A stretch of DNA of 64,000 nt from NCBI RefSeq assembly GCF_000260135.1, contig NZ_JH651384.1, positions 1,739,693 through 1,803,692 on the forward strand, written 5' to 3'. Below, piece after piece: positions 36,266-44,896 of this stretch. The position numbers and the translations under genes are program-made. The stretch comes from Thiothrix nivea DSM 5205 (GTDB lineage: Bacteria; Pseudomonadota; Gammaproteobacteria; Thiotrichales; Thiotrichaceae). The notes below the pieces were generated by a model. The model searched no databases and was not told the DNA's origin. It saw only the letters and a program-made list of their open reading frames with translations. Within the stretch, counting starts at the first letter, position 1, and every line of letters starts with the position of its first letter.

Positions 36266-37978
36266 ATGATCCCATTGACATCATCCATACCTTTGCCGGG
36301 GCTAGCCAGACAACTGGTGGTGCAGGATGTGCTTGACAAAGAGGCAGCAGCCCAGGCGGTGCAAAAAGCCCGCACAGAAAAAGTGTCACTGGTGGAATGG
36401 CTTATCCGCTCCCGGCTAGCATCCGCCAAGGATGTTGCTTATGCGGCCAGCCTCGAATACGGGCTAAGCATGGTCGACCTGGGGGAAGTCAACATCACCC
36501 CGCTGGTAGCCACCTTGCTCAACACCGAACAAATGCGGCGGCTGAACCTGATCCCCCTCTACCAGCGCGGCAAAAACCTGATGGTAGGTCTTGCCGACCC
36601 GACCTACCTGACCAACCTGGATGATGTCAAATTCGCCACCGGCCTGATTCCCGAACCCGTTTTCGTGGAATTCGACAAGTTGCAAGCGCACTTGCATATT
36701 GACGGAATAAGCGTACAAAGCGCTCCCTCCCATGGCGGTAAGGCATCGCCCGCCATGGCCGCGTCACCGCAGGAAATTTCGCTTGACACCCGCGACCTGA
36801 AAAGCAAAGAAGACGAAGACCCGGCAGTCGTTGATTTTGTTGACAAACTGCTGGCTCATGGCATCAAGTCCAAGGCGTCGGATATCCACATTGAAATTTT
36901 TGAAAAGAACATGCGCATCCGTTACCGGATAGACGGCATCCTGCAAGTGGTCGCCACCCCACCGAATGACGCTGCCCAGCAACTGATTTCCCGCATCAAG
37001 GTCATGGCGCGGATGAACATTTCAGAGCGGCGGATACCGCAGGATGGCCGCATCCGTTTCAACTTCAGCGACCAGAAAAAAATCGATTTCCGTGTCAATA
37101 CACTGCCCACCCTGTATGGCGAAAAGGTCGTCATGCGTATCCTCGACTCCTCCAACGCCGCCTTGGGCGTGGAAAAACTGGGGTTTGACCCCAAGCAACA
37201 GAAAGACTTCATGAAAGCACTGGAAAAACCGGACGGCATGATCCTGGTCACCGGGCCAACCGGCAGCGGTAAAACCGTCACGCTCTATACTGGCCTCGGC
37301 ATCCTCAACACGCCAGAAAAAAATATCTCCACCGCTGAAGACCCTGCCGAAATCAACATGCCAGGCGTCAACCAGGTCAACGTCAACGCCAAGGTCGGCC
37401 TGACCTTTGCCGAAGCCCTGCGCTCATTCCTGCGCCAAGACCCTGACATCATCATGGTGGGGGAGATTCGTGACCTGGAAACGGCGGAAATCGCCATCAA
37501 GGCTGCCCAAACCGGCCACTTGGTACTGTCCACACTGCATACCAACAGCGCCCCTGAAACGCTGACCCGCTTGCTGAACATGGGTGTCCCCCCTTTCAAT
37601 ATTGCCTCTTCCGTCCACCTCATCATTGCCCAGCGGTTGGCCCGGCGCTTGTGCGAGAGATGCAAACACCCCACCCACATTCCGGCAGAGACACTCCAGA
37701 CGATGGGCTTTAGCCAGGAAGAAATCCCCAACCTGACCATTTATGAACCTGTTGGCTGCGAGGCTTGCTCCCGTGGCTACAAAGGGCGGGTCGGCATTTA
37801 TCAGGTCATGCCCATTTCCGCAGAAATGGGGCGCATGATCATGAATGGCAAAAACTCGCTGGAAATAGCAGAACAGGCCCACAAGGAAGGTATCCTCGAC
37901 TTGCGCCGCTCAGCCCTGAACAAGGTGCGTCAAGGCATCACCTCCCTGGAAGAACTGGAACGCGTCACCACAGATTAA
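36266..37978 (+). CDS. pilB: Type IV pilus extension ATPase PilB
   Basis: 570 residues, full length. N-terminal MshEN/T2SSE-type domain (about 1-160), then the ATPase domain with Walker A GPTGSGKTVTLYTGL (about 330), the Asp box and Walker B region DPDIIMVGEIRDLETAEI (about 392), and HLVLSTLHTNSAPETL. The zinc-binding tetracysteine CERCKHP ... CEACSRGYKGRVG typical of PilB is present. It powers pilus assembly at the inner membrane. First gene of pilB-pilC-pilD. Confidence 0.95.
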   Translation: MIPLTSSIPLPGLARQLVVQDVLDKEAAAQAVQKARTEKVSLVEWLIRSRLASAKDVAYAASLEYGLSMVDLGEVNITPLVATLLNTEQMRRLNLIPLYQRGKNLMVGLADPTYLTNLDDVKFATGLIPEPVFVEFDKLQAHLHIDGISVQSAPSHGGKASPAMAASPQEISLDTRDLKSKEDEDPAVVDFVDKLLAHGIKSKASDIHIEIFEKNMRIRYRIDGILQVVATPPNDAAQQLISRIKVMARMNISERRIPQDGRIRFNFSDQKKIDFRVNTLPTLYGEKVVMRILDSSNAALGVEKLGFDPKQQKDFMKALEKPDGMILVTGPTGSGKTVTLYTGLGILNTPEKNISTAEDPAEINMPGVNQVNVNAKVGLTFAEALRSFLRQDPDIIMVGEIRDLETAEIAIKAAQTGHLVLSTLHTNSAPETLTRLLNMGVPPFNIASSVHLIIAQRLARRLCERCKHPTHIPAETLQTMGFSQEEIPNLTIYEPVGCEACSRGYKGRVGIYQVMPISAEMGRMIMNGKNSLEIAEQAHKEGILDLRRSALNKVRQGITSLEELERVTTD

Positions 37979-38072
37979 TACAAGCAACCGGTTATCTGTT
38001 TGCATACCAATCCCCTCCCGTTAGCTGCTAAACTAATGAGGCATAATAAAAATAACGTAAGAAGTTATCCCC

Positions 38073-39314
38073 ATGCAGAGCAAAACATTGAACAAACCCG
38101 GCAGCACCACACCATCAGCCCAACAATTCATGTACGTCTGGGAGGGTGCCAACCGCAATGGCGTCAAGATGCGCGGCGAAACCCTGGCGGTCAACCCGAA
38201 CTGGCTGCGCGCCGAATTGCGCCGCAAAGGCATCAACCCCGGTCGGATTTACCGCAAGCCCAAGCCCCTGTTCAAACCCAGCATCAAACCTGCTGACATT
38301 GCCCACTTTGCGCGCCAGTTAACCACCATGATGCGTTCTGGTGTCCCGATGGTACAGTCGCTCGAACTGATCGCCACCAGCAGCGACAACATTGCCGTGC
38401 GTGAACTGGTTAAAAAGCTAACCACAGATATTGAAGGTGGCGCCAATCTGGGCAATGCGCTGGCCCGGCATCCTAAGTATTTCGACAAACTGTTCGTCAA
38501 CCTGGTCAAAGCCGGTGAACAGGCAGGTACACTGGAAACCATGCTCGAAAAGGTCGCCACCTACAAAGAAAAAAGTGAAGCGCTGAAAGCCAAGATCAAA
38601 AAAGCCCTGATGTACCCCGTCATCGTCATCGTGGCCGCCGTGGTGGTTTCCGCCATCCTGTTGATCTGGGTTATCCCGCAGTTTAAAGAGGTTTTCAGCA
38701 GCTTTGGTGCCGACCTGCCTGCTTTCACCCTGATGGTCATCAACTTGTCAGACTGGTTGCAGGCCAACTGGTGGATTCCGCTGCTCAGCTTTGTGGCAGC
38801 AGGTTATAGCTTTACCCAGGCCAGGCAACGCTCCAAAGCATTTGACCGGTTTGTGGACAGGGCGTCATTGAAAATGCCCATTATCGGCAATATCCTCAAC
38901 CTGTCCGCTGTCGCCCGCTTTTCGCGCACCTTATCCACCATGTTCGCCGCTGGTGTGCCACTGGTGGAAGCCATGGACTCAGTAGCTGGCGCAACCGGCA
39001 ACTCCCTGTATGAGGACGCTACCCGCCGTATGCAGGACGATACTTCCCGTGGCGTACAATTAAACACTGCCATGCAAACCACCCAGATATTCCCCAACAT
39101 GGTGGTGCAAATGACCCGTATCGGTGAAGAGTCCGGTCGTCTGGAAGAAATGCTGGCCAAAGTAGCTGATTATTACGAAGAGCAAGTGGACAACCTTGTT
39201 GATACACTTGCCAAACAAATTGAGCCGCTGATTATGGCGGTATTGGGCGGCATCGTCGGCAGCTTGGTAATTGCCATGTATCTGCCCATTTTCAAACTTG
39301 GGGCCGTCGTTTAG
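38073..39314 (+). CDS. pilC: Type IV pilus inner-membrane platform protein PilC
   Basis: 413 residues with two T2SSF domains: FARQLTTMMRSGVPMVQSLE in the first and FSRTLSTMFAAGVPLVEAMD in the second. Three membrane segments are seen (VIVIVAAVVVSAILLIWVIP, WWIPLLSFVAAGYSF, and the C-terminal MAVLGGIVGSLVIAMYLPIF). 94 bases after pilB and 13 bases before the pilD start. Confidence 0.95.
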   Translation: MQSKTLNKPGSTTPSAQQFMYVWEGANRNGVKMRGETLAVNPNWLRAELRRKGINPGRIYRKPKPLFKPSIKPADIAHFARQLTTMMRSGVPMVQSLELIATSSDNIAVRELVKKLTTDIEGGANLGNALARHPKYFDKLFVNLVKAGEQAGTLETMLEKVATYKEKSEALKAKIKKALMYPVIVIVAAVVVSAILLIWVIPQFKEVFSSFGADLPAFTLMVINLSDWLQANWWIPLLSFVAAGYSFTQARQRSKAFDRFVDRASLKMPIIGNILNLSAVARFSRTLSTMFAAGVPLVEAMDSVAGATGNSLYEDATRRMQDDTSRGVQLNTAMQTTQIFPNMVVQMTRIGEESGRLEEMLAKVADYYEEQVDNLVDTLAKQIEPLIMAVLGGIVGSLVIAMYLPIFKLGAVV

Positions 39315-39327
39315 GAACTGCGTCGAT

Positions 39328-40203
39328 ATGGAACTCATTTATTTGCTCAGCACCAGCAAAGCCTGGCTGGTCAGCGTCGTCGGCCTGTTTGCCCTGCTGA
39401 TCGGCAGCTTCCTGAATGTGGTGATATACCGCCTGCCCATTATGCTGGAACGGCAGTGGAAACGCGACTGTAGCGAATGGCTGGAACAGAACACGGCGGA
39501 ACTCCATACAGGCCACTTCAACCTGGTGATCCCCCGTTCCCAATGCCCTACCTGTGGCCATCAGATTACGGCTCTGGAAAATATCCCGGTCATCAGCTAC
39601 CTGTTCCTGCGGGGCAAATGCTCGGGCTGCCGCACACCCATTTCCATGCAGTACCCAATGGTGGAAGCCGCCACTGCCCTGCTTTCCATGCTGGTTGCCT
39701 GGCAATTCGGCTATGGCATAGAACTGTTGGCGATGCTGGTACTCACCTGGACATTGGTTGCCTTGTTCATGATTGACGCCAAAACCATGTTGCTGCCGGA
39801 CACCCTGACCTACCCCCTGCTATGGGCTGGCCTGCTGCTCAACATGCACGGCATGTTTGTCACCTTGCCTGATGCCGTCCTGGGCGCTGCCTTCGGTTAC
39901 TTGTCCTTGTGGTCGGTGTTCCACCTGTTCCGCCTGTTGACCGGGAAGGAAGGCATGGGCTTTGGGGATTTCAAGCTGCTGGCAGCGCTGGGCGCCTGGG
40001 GAGGCTGGCAGGTTTTGCCATTCGTCATTTTTGCTTCTTCCGCATTCGGCTCGGTGTTTGGCATTGTGTGGATGCTGGCCAAGCGCAGCCGCGAAAGCCT
40101 GCCTATGCCATTTGGCCCATGGCTGGCAATGGCAGGTTTCGTAGCGCTGGTGTGGCGTGAAGAGATCCTCACCTGGATGGGCAGGATTTTCCTGCCATTC
40201 TGA
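39328..40203 (+). CDS. pilD: Prepilin peptidase / N-methyltransferase PilD
   Basis: 291 residues. The N-terminal methyltransferase part has the two zinc Cys pairs CPTCGH and CSGCRT. The C-terminal peptidase part has the two catalytic Asp residues in FMIDAKTMLLPD and GMGFGDFKLLAALGAW. Start is the ATG at 39328; the frame is open further upstream into pilC but that part is not family-like. It processes type IV prepilins and type II secretion pseudopilins. Confidence 0.95.
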   Translation: MELIYLLSTSKAWLVSVVGLFALLIGSFLNVVIYRLPIMLERQWKRDCSEWLEQNTAELHTGHFNLVIPRSQCPTCGHQITALENIPVISYLFLRGKCSGCRTPISMQYPMVEAATALLSMLVAWQFGYGIELLAMLVLTWTLVALFMIDAKTMLLPDTLTYPLLWAGLLLNMHGMFVTLPDAVLGAAFGYLSLWSVFHLFRLLTGKEGMGFGDFKLLAALGAWGGWQVLPFVIFASSAFGSVFGIVWMLAKRSRESLPMPFGPWLAMAGFVALVWREEILTWMGRIFLPF

Positions 40204-40215
40204 TAGCCCTGCTTG

Positions 40216-40614
40216 TCAGCGGATATAGCGGCACATCGGCTGCGCCTGCCCGACAATGCGGTGAATGCGCGAGGCTTGCGTCACCGGCTGGCGCTGTGGG
40301 ACATAATAGGCGTACATCCGTACCGGGCGCACCGGCTGACGATGCTGCTGTGTCATATGCGGGGTCACCCGCGCAGAACGTTGCCAACCGCTGGCTTGCG
40401 GTGCGTGGTTTGGCCGTTGCTGGCGTACCGCACGGGCGTAACCACCATGACACTGGCCGCACGGGATGGTTTCCACATGATAGCGCTTGATGCGCGTAAT
40501 CGGCCCGCTTTCATTGGCACGCATGGTGCGCATATCCTCAATGCCACCCGTCCACGCCTGTGCGGCGGGAACAGCCAGCACTGTCAGACCCAGACCGGCA
40601 ATCAACTTTTTCAT
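40216..40614 (-). CDS. Small exported protein with a CxxCH motif
   Basis: 132 residues. A clear signal peptide (MKKLIAGLGLTVLAVPAAQA) precedes a single CGQCH at about residues 52-56, the haem c attachment motif. The rest is rich in Arg, Gln and His (QRPNHAPQASGWQRSA, MTQQHRQPVRPV). No family is recognised. If haem is attached, a distal ligand could be one of the many His or Met residues. Transcribed opposite to pilD and divergent from ubiE. A chance CxxCH in a small exported protein is possible. Confidence 0.6.
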   Translation of the reverse strand: MKKLIAGLGLTVLAVPAAQAWTGGIEDMRTMRANESGPITRIKRYHVETIPCGQCHGGYARAVRQQRPNHAPQASGWQRSARVTPHMTQQHRQPVRPVRMYAYYVPQRQPVTQASRIHRIVGQAQPMCRYIR

Positions 40615-40688
40615 AACCCGACTCCATGAAGAAATGGCGTTAGCCTGTTACAATGCCCGTAAATGTGAATCACAGGAAACCATGCCGC

Positions 40689-41441
40689 ATGACAGAACAG
40701 GATCAAACGACCCATTTCGGTTTTCAACAAGTACCCGTTAAGGAGAAAGCTAGCCGGGTCGCCGGGGTATTTCATTCGGTAGCCGACAAATACGACGTAA
40801 TGAACGACGTAATGTCATTTGGCATCCACCGTTTGTGGAAACGTTACACAATTGATGCAGCAGGCGCGAAACGCGGTGGGCGGGTGCTGGATCTGGCGGG
40901 CGGTACGGGCGATCTGGCGTCAAAGTTTGCCCGTATTGTTGGCGACGACGGCGAGGTTGTGCTGTCCGACATCAATGCCTCGATGCTGGAAAATGGCCGC
41001 GAACGCCTGACCGACATGGGGATTGGCGGCAATGTGCGTTATGTGCAGGCCAATGCCGAATGCCTGCCATTTGCCGACAACCATTTCGACATCATCACCA
41101 TCGCTTTCGGTTTGCGCAATGTGACCGACAAGGATTCCGCCCTGCGCTCCATGTACCGGGTGCTGAAACCGGGCGGGCGGCTGCTGGTGCTGGAATTTTC
41201 CAAACCGATTGTGCCGGGGCTGTCACCGGTTTACGACCAGTACTCCTTCAAGTTCCTGCCGATGATGGGCAAGCTGATTGCCAACGATGCGGAAAGTTAC
41301 CGTTATCTGGCCGAATCCATCCGGATGCACCCTGACCAGGAAACCCTCAAGGGCATGATGGAAGCCGCCGGTTTCGAGAAAGTCACTTACACCAACATGA
41401 CCGGCGGCATCGTAGCACTGCATAAAGGGTTCAAATTCTGA
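40689..41441 (+). CDS. ubiE: Ubiquinone/menaquinone C-methyltransferase UbiE
   Basis: 250 residues from the ATG at 40689. SAM-binding motif [16 protein letters not shown], the UbiE signatures [19 protein letters not shown] and [20 protein letters not shown], and the C-terminal [14 protein letters not shown] ending are all present. It methylates the quinone ring in the cytoplasm. Confidence 0.94.
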   Translation: MTEQDQTTHFGFQQVPVKEKASRVAGVFHSVADKYDVMNDVMSFGIHRLWKRYTIDAAGAKRGGRVLDLAGGTGDLASKFARIVGDDGEVVLSDINASMLENGRERLTDMGIGGNVRYVQANAECLPFADNHFDIITIAFGLRNVTDKDSALRSMYRVLKPGGRLLVLEFSKPIVPGLSPVYDQYSFKFLPMMGKLIANDAESYRYLAESIRMHPDQETLKGMMEAAGFEKVTYTNMTGGIVALHKGFKF

Positions 41442-41450
41442 CAAGCAAAC

Positions 41451-41526
41451 AGGGCGTATGCGATACGCCCTACACGCCATTTACTGGCATCATCCCGTTA
41501 ATGTAGGGGCGTATTGCATACGCCCT
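41451..41526. repeat. Palindromic repeat element, copy A, overlapping the end of opgC
   Basis: Left arm 41451-41474 (AGGGCGTATGCGATACGCCC + TACA) and right arm 41502-41526 (TGTAGGGGCGTATTGCATAC + GCCCT) are near-perfect reverse complements, with a 27-base spacer. The same pair of arms occurs at 48802-48867. The right arm supplies the last codons of opgC (GRMQYAPTLTG). Confidence 0.85.
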
Positions 41527-42662
41527 GGCTCCAACCTTCGGGATTGCTGCTCCTTCTTACGTTTCTGCCGCTGCTCATACCACCATGCAGGCAGGCTCAG
41601 GCTGGCGAGAAATAGCGGCAACAGCACCCATTTCTGGTTGTCGGTCAGCGCCCATTCACCCCAACGGAACGGGATGTAGCAATACAGGAAAATCAGGTGG
41701 TAGGCGAATACCTGCAAGGAATTGCGCCCCAGAAACGCCAGCCAGCGTCCCGGCAATGCCAGCAGGTTAAACAGGCCATAACGTTTGTGGAACCCGATCA
41801 CGCCCGCTACCACATAAACCATCGCCAGGAAATTCAGCAAACGCAGCCACGCCATGTTGTCCCGGGCGATATGGCGGTATTCCTGCAACCAGGCCATCAG
41901 CGGCGACCAGTCATGGTGGATATGGCCATGCCGTTGCATATACAGGAACATCACCACCACCACGCTCGCCATGAACAACCAGCCGTTGACGCGCGGGAAT
42001 GCATCCTTGCTGCTGAAACGCAGGTAGCCCAGCACCATACCCAGCACAAAAATCAGTTGCCAGGCCATGAAATCAAACGCACCGACCCGCACCATGACGG
42101 CATGGGGCAGCAAGGCAAGCAACGCCCGCCCGCCACCGTATTGCGCCGCCAGCCAGAACCCAACGCTTCCCAACAGCAGCATGGCCACGCCAATACCCCG
42201 GTACTGCAACATCAGACGCAAACCAAACGGAGCCGCCAACATCACCAACACATACAGCGGCAACACATCCAGCATCGGTGGCTGGTACACCAACGCCATG
42301 CCTGACAGCAAGCCGCGCACCGGCTCGGCCTGCATTTCGGTGGCGAAACTTTTCCAGTAAGCGCCGGACAGATCCGTCAGCACCGTAAACACAAACACGG
42401 CCAGCAGCACAATCAGGTGATAAAGGTAAATGGTGCCGGCGCGATGCCATACACGGCTTTCCAGCACATGCCCGCCCGCCGTGTGGTAACGGCTGTAGAC
42501 CAGCGCCACCAGCATTCCGGACAGGAACACAAACCCTTCCGCCGCGCTGACATAGCCTGCAAATTCATACAAATGCTGGAAAACCGGCTCCCCGAAATGG
42601 TCAGCGGCCATCACTATCAGCATGATGCCTCTCAGTATGTCCAGCGAAATGTCACGCTTCAT
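41490..42662 (-). CDS. opgC: OpgC-type acyltransferase for periplasmic glucans
   Basis: 390 residues, about ten membrane helices. MKRDISLDILRGIMLIVMAA and VSAAEGFVFLSGMLVALVYS match OpgC (PF10129), the inner-membrane enzyme that succinylates osmoregulated periplasmic glucans. Divergent from opgG with about 190 bases between them, forming an opgC / opgG-opgH cluster. The last dozen codons are encoded by a palindromic repeat element, so the native C-terminus was altered. Confidence 0.88.
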   Translation of the reverse strand: MKRDISLDILRGIMLIVMAADHFGEPVFQHLYEFAGYVSAAEGFVFLSGMLVALVYSRYHTAGGHVLESRVWHRAGTIYLYHLIVLLAVFVFTVLTDLSGAYWKSFATEMQAEPVRGLLSGMALVYQPPMLDVLPLYVLVMLAAPFGLRLMLQYRGIGVAMLLLGSVGFWLAAQYGGGRALLALLPHAVMVRVGAFDFMAWQLIFVLGMVLGYLRFSSKDAFPRVNGWLFMASVVVVMFLYMQRHGHIHHDWSPLMAWLQEYRHIARDNMAWLRLLNFLAMVYVVAGVIGFHKRYGLFNLLALPGRWLAFLGRNSLQVFAYHLIFLYCYIPFRWGEWALTDNQKWVLLPLFLASLSLPAWWYEQRQKRKKEQQSRRLEPGRMQYAPTLTG

Positions 42663-42850
42663 CTGATCCTGTTTCCTTGCCCATCAGGGCTTGACAATTT
42701 GTGGTAGCGAACTATACGGCCAAGCAGGCTCCCTGCCAACAATATACCGCTAGACGCGACCGGAATTCTGCTCTAGAATTCCCGCCCCAAGTCCTTTGGT
42801 CAATTCTGGCAACCTACCCTGCAACAGCTTTCTGCGGTATCCTTCCCACC

Positions 42851-44377
42851 ATGAAACCCAACCTGCCATTGTGGCTATTTTCTACCCTGATCCTGGTAAT
42901 GGCCAGCGCTTCCGTGCAGGCTGCTGACGGGTGCTTCGGTCATGTCCAACAGCTTGCCGAGCAGCTTTCCGCACAGCCTTTCAGCAAAACGCCGATGATG
43001 CAGGTCGATACCGGGCGGATTACCTATGACCACTACCAGCACATCAAGTTCAAGGGCAACCAAACCTATTGGCGCGATGAAATGCTGCCCTTCCAGCTGG
43101 AATTTATGCACCCTGGGATGCACTTCATCCGCCCGATCGAGCTGTTTGAGTGGAAAGACGGGCAGGCTACCCCGATCAAGTTTTCCAGCAAGTATTACGA
43201 CTACAGCGAAGTCAAGGATCTGCATCTGGAACGGGATGAAGACAAGATGGCTTTCACCGGCCTGCGCATCCTCTCCAAACTGGGGGGCAAACATTCCAGC
43301 TATACCGAAACGCTGGTTTTCCAGGGCGCTAGCTACTTCCGCGCCCTGGGGCTGGATAACCGCTATGGCCTGTCAGCGCGCGGCCTGGGCATCAATACCT
43401 CGCTGGAAGGGCAGGAAGAATTCCCCGACTACACAAAATTCTGGCTGGAAAAGCCTGCCAGGGATGCGGAGCAACTGGTGCTGTGCGCCCTGCTGGATTC
43501 GCCCTCCACCACCGGGGCGACCCGCTTTGTGCTGACTCCCGGCAAAACCACAGGTATTGAGGTGGAAACCCAGTTATACCCACGTCAGGGCATGGCCGAA
43601 ATCGGTGTTGCCCCCCTGACCAGCATGTTCTTCCACGGCGAAAACTCGCAGGAGCGCTACGGCGACTACCGCCCGGAAGTGCATGATTCCGACGGCCTGC
43701 TGATCCAGCAAGGCAAAGACTGGCGCTGGCAACCGCTGGTGGAAGTCCCCTACTTCAACTTCCAGTCACTGCCGCTGGATGGCATTAGCGGCTTCGGCCT
43801 GATGCAGCGCGACCGCAATTTCGACCATTACCAGGATTTGGAAGCATGGTATCATGCACGTCCAAGTGTATGGGTCGAACCAATGGAAGACTGGGGCAAG
43901 GGAAACATCCAGCTATTACGCCTGCATACGGAATCCGATACCGTGGACAACGTGGTGGCATACTGGAAAAGTGACGCAGGCCAGGATTTCCGCCACCTGC
44001 ATTACCGCTTGTCGTGGGGCATGGATGAACCACCCGCGCATACCCTCGGCAAGGCCGTTTCCACCCTGGCCACCAACCGCGCTGTGGACAGTATGCCAGG
44101 CCACAAGGGGCGGATGCGTTTCATCGTGGATTTTGCAGGCATGCCCTCCGGTAAGGAAGCGCCAGAAGCCGAGGTCACCTTTGACGGCAAAGGCCACTAT
44201 AACCCCCCTGTTGTAGTGGAAAATCCTTACACCAAAGGTTGGCGGGTCATTACTGCCGTTTTTCCGGAGATATGTGAAAAAGATGCGACACTCACTATCC
44301 AGCTGACAAACGGTGGAAACCCGGCGAGTGAAATATGGTCTTACCCAATTCCAGAAACACTATGCAACGCGCCTTGA
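42851..44377 (+). CDS. opgG: Periplasmic glucan biosynthesis protein OpgG
   Basis: 508 residues with a Sec signal peptide (MKPNLPLWLFSTLILVMASA, then SVQA). The OpgG/MdoG domain is complete: MLPFQLEFMHPGMHFIRPIE, YFRALGLDNRYGLSARGLGI, FGLMQRDRNFDHYQDLEAWY and PSVWVEPMEDWGKG. It acts in the periplasm on beta-1,2-glucan chains. The ATG at 42851 was chosen because the signal peptide starts there; the open frame from 42701 adds an unrelated leader. Confidence 0.93.
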   Translation: MKPNLPLWLFSTLILVMASASVQAADGCFGHVQQLAEQLSAQPFSKTPMMQVDTGRITYDHYQHIKFKGNQTYWRDEMLPFQLEFMHPGMHFIRPIELFEWKDGQATPIKFSSKYYDYSEVKDLHLERDEDKMAFTGLRILSKLGGKHSSYTETLVFQGASYFRALGLDNRYGLSARGLGINTSLEGQEEFPDYTKFWLEKPARDAEQLVLCALLDSPSTTGATRFVLTPGKTTGIEVETQLYPRQGMAEIGVAPLTSMFFHGENSQERYGDYRPEVHDSDGLLIQQGKDWRWQPLVEVPYFNFQSLPLDGISGFGLMQRDRNFDHYQDLEAWYHARPSVWVEPMEDWGKGNIQLLRLHTESDTVDNVVAYWKSDAGQDFRHLHYRLSWGMDEPPAHTLGKAVSTLATNRAVDSMPGHKGRMRFIVDFAGMPSGKEAPEAEVTFDGKGHYNPPVVVENPYTKGWRVITAVFPEICEKDATLTIQLTNGGNPASEIWSYPIPETLCNAP

Positions 44378-44449
44378 GCGCAGCAAGACAAGAACAAAAA
44401 CAAGTAACAACCGGGCAGTTAATAACCCCTTGAATGGACTGACTGACAC

Positions 44450-44896
44450 ATGACTGAACAACTAGTACAAACCCTGACCAGTACCCAGCAAATGGACTCC
44501 CACAACACCATGGACGCCTGGACACTGGCAAAAAAACGCGCCAACGCCTACCTGAAACTGCATGGCTTGCTCGACTACGAACGGGAACGCCTGCTCGCGC
44601 GCATCACATTCCGGCTAGCGCAGACCAACATTTTTAGCGAGCAGGAACTGATCCAGCTATACATCAGCACGGCCAGAGAAGAACTGGCCTTGCTGCAAAA
44701 CGGGCGTGATCCCTCCTGCTGCCAATGCAAAAAGCCCACCGGGGCGGCACAAGCTGTTGAAGATGACGCATCTGGCAAGCCTGAGCTGCGCACCCAAACC
44801 GGGCCACGGTTTGAACGCAGCAGCATCCGGGTTGCGCCCTTGCAGGCCATTTCCCTGCTGCCATCACGTCAACGTTCTGTGCGCCATTCCCACTAA
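44450..44896 (+). CDS. Small unknown protein between opgG and opgH
   Basis: 148 residues, no signal or membrane segment. The first 85 residues are helical (MDAWTLAKKRANAYLKLHGL), followed by a CCQCKK cluster and a basic tail. Its stop codon directly abuts the opgH ATG and it starts 72 bases after opgG, so it is part of the opg operon. No family recognised. It may be a cytoplasmic partner of OpgH. Confidence 0.6.
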   Translation: MTEQLVQTLTSTQQMDSHNTMDAWTLAKKRANAYLKLHGLLDYERERLLARITFRLAQTNIFSEQELIQLYISTAREELALLQNGRDPSCCQCKKPTGAAQAVEDDASGKPELRTQTGPRFERSSIRVAPLQAISLLPSRQRSVRHSH

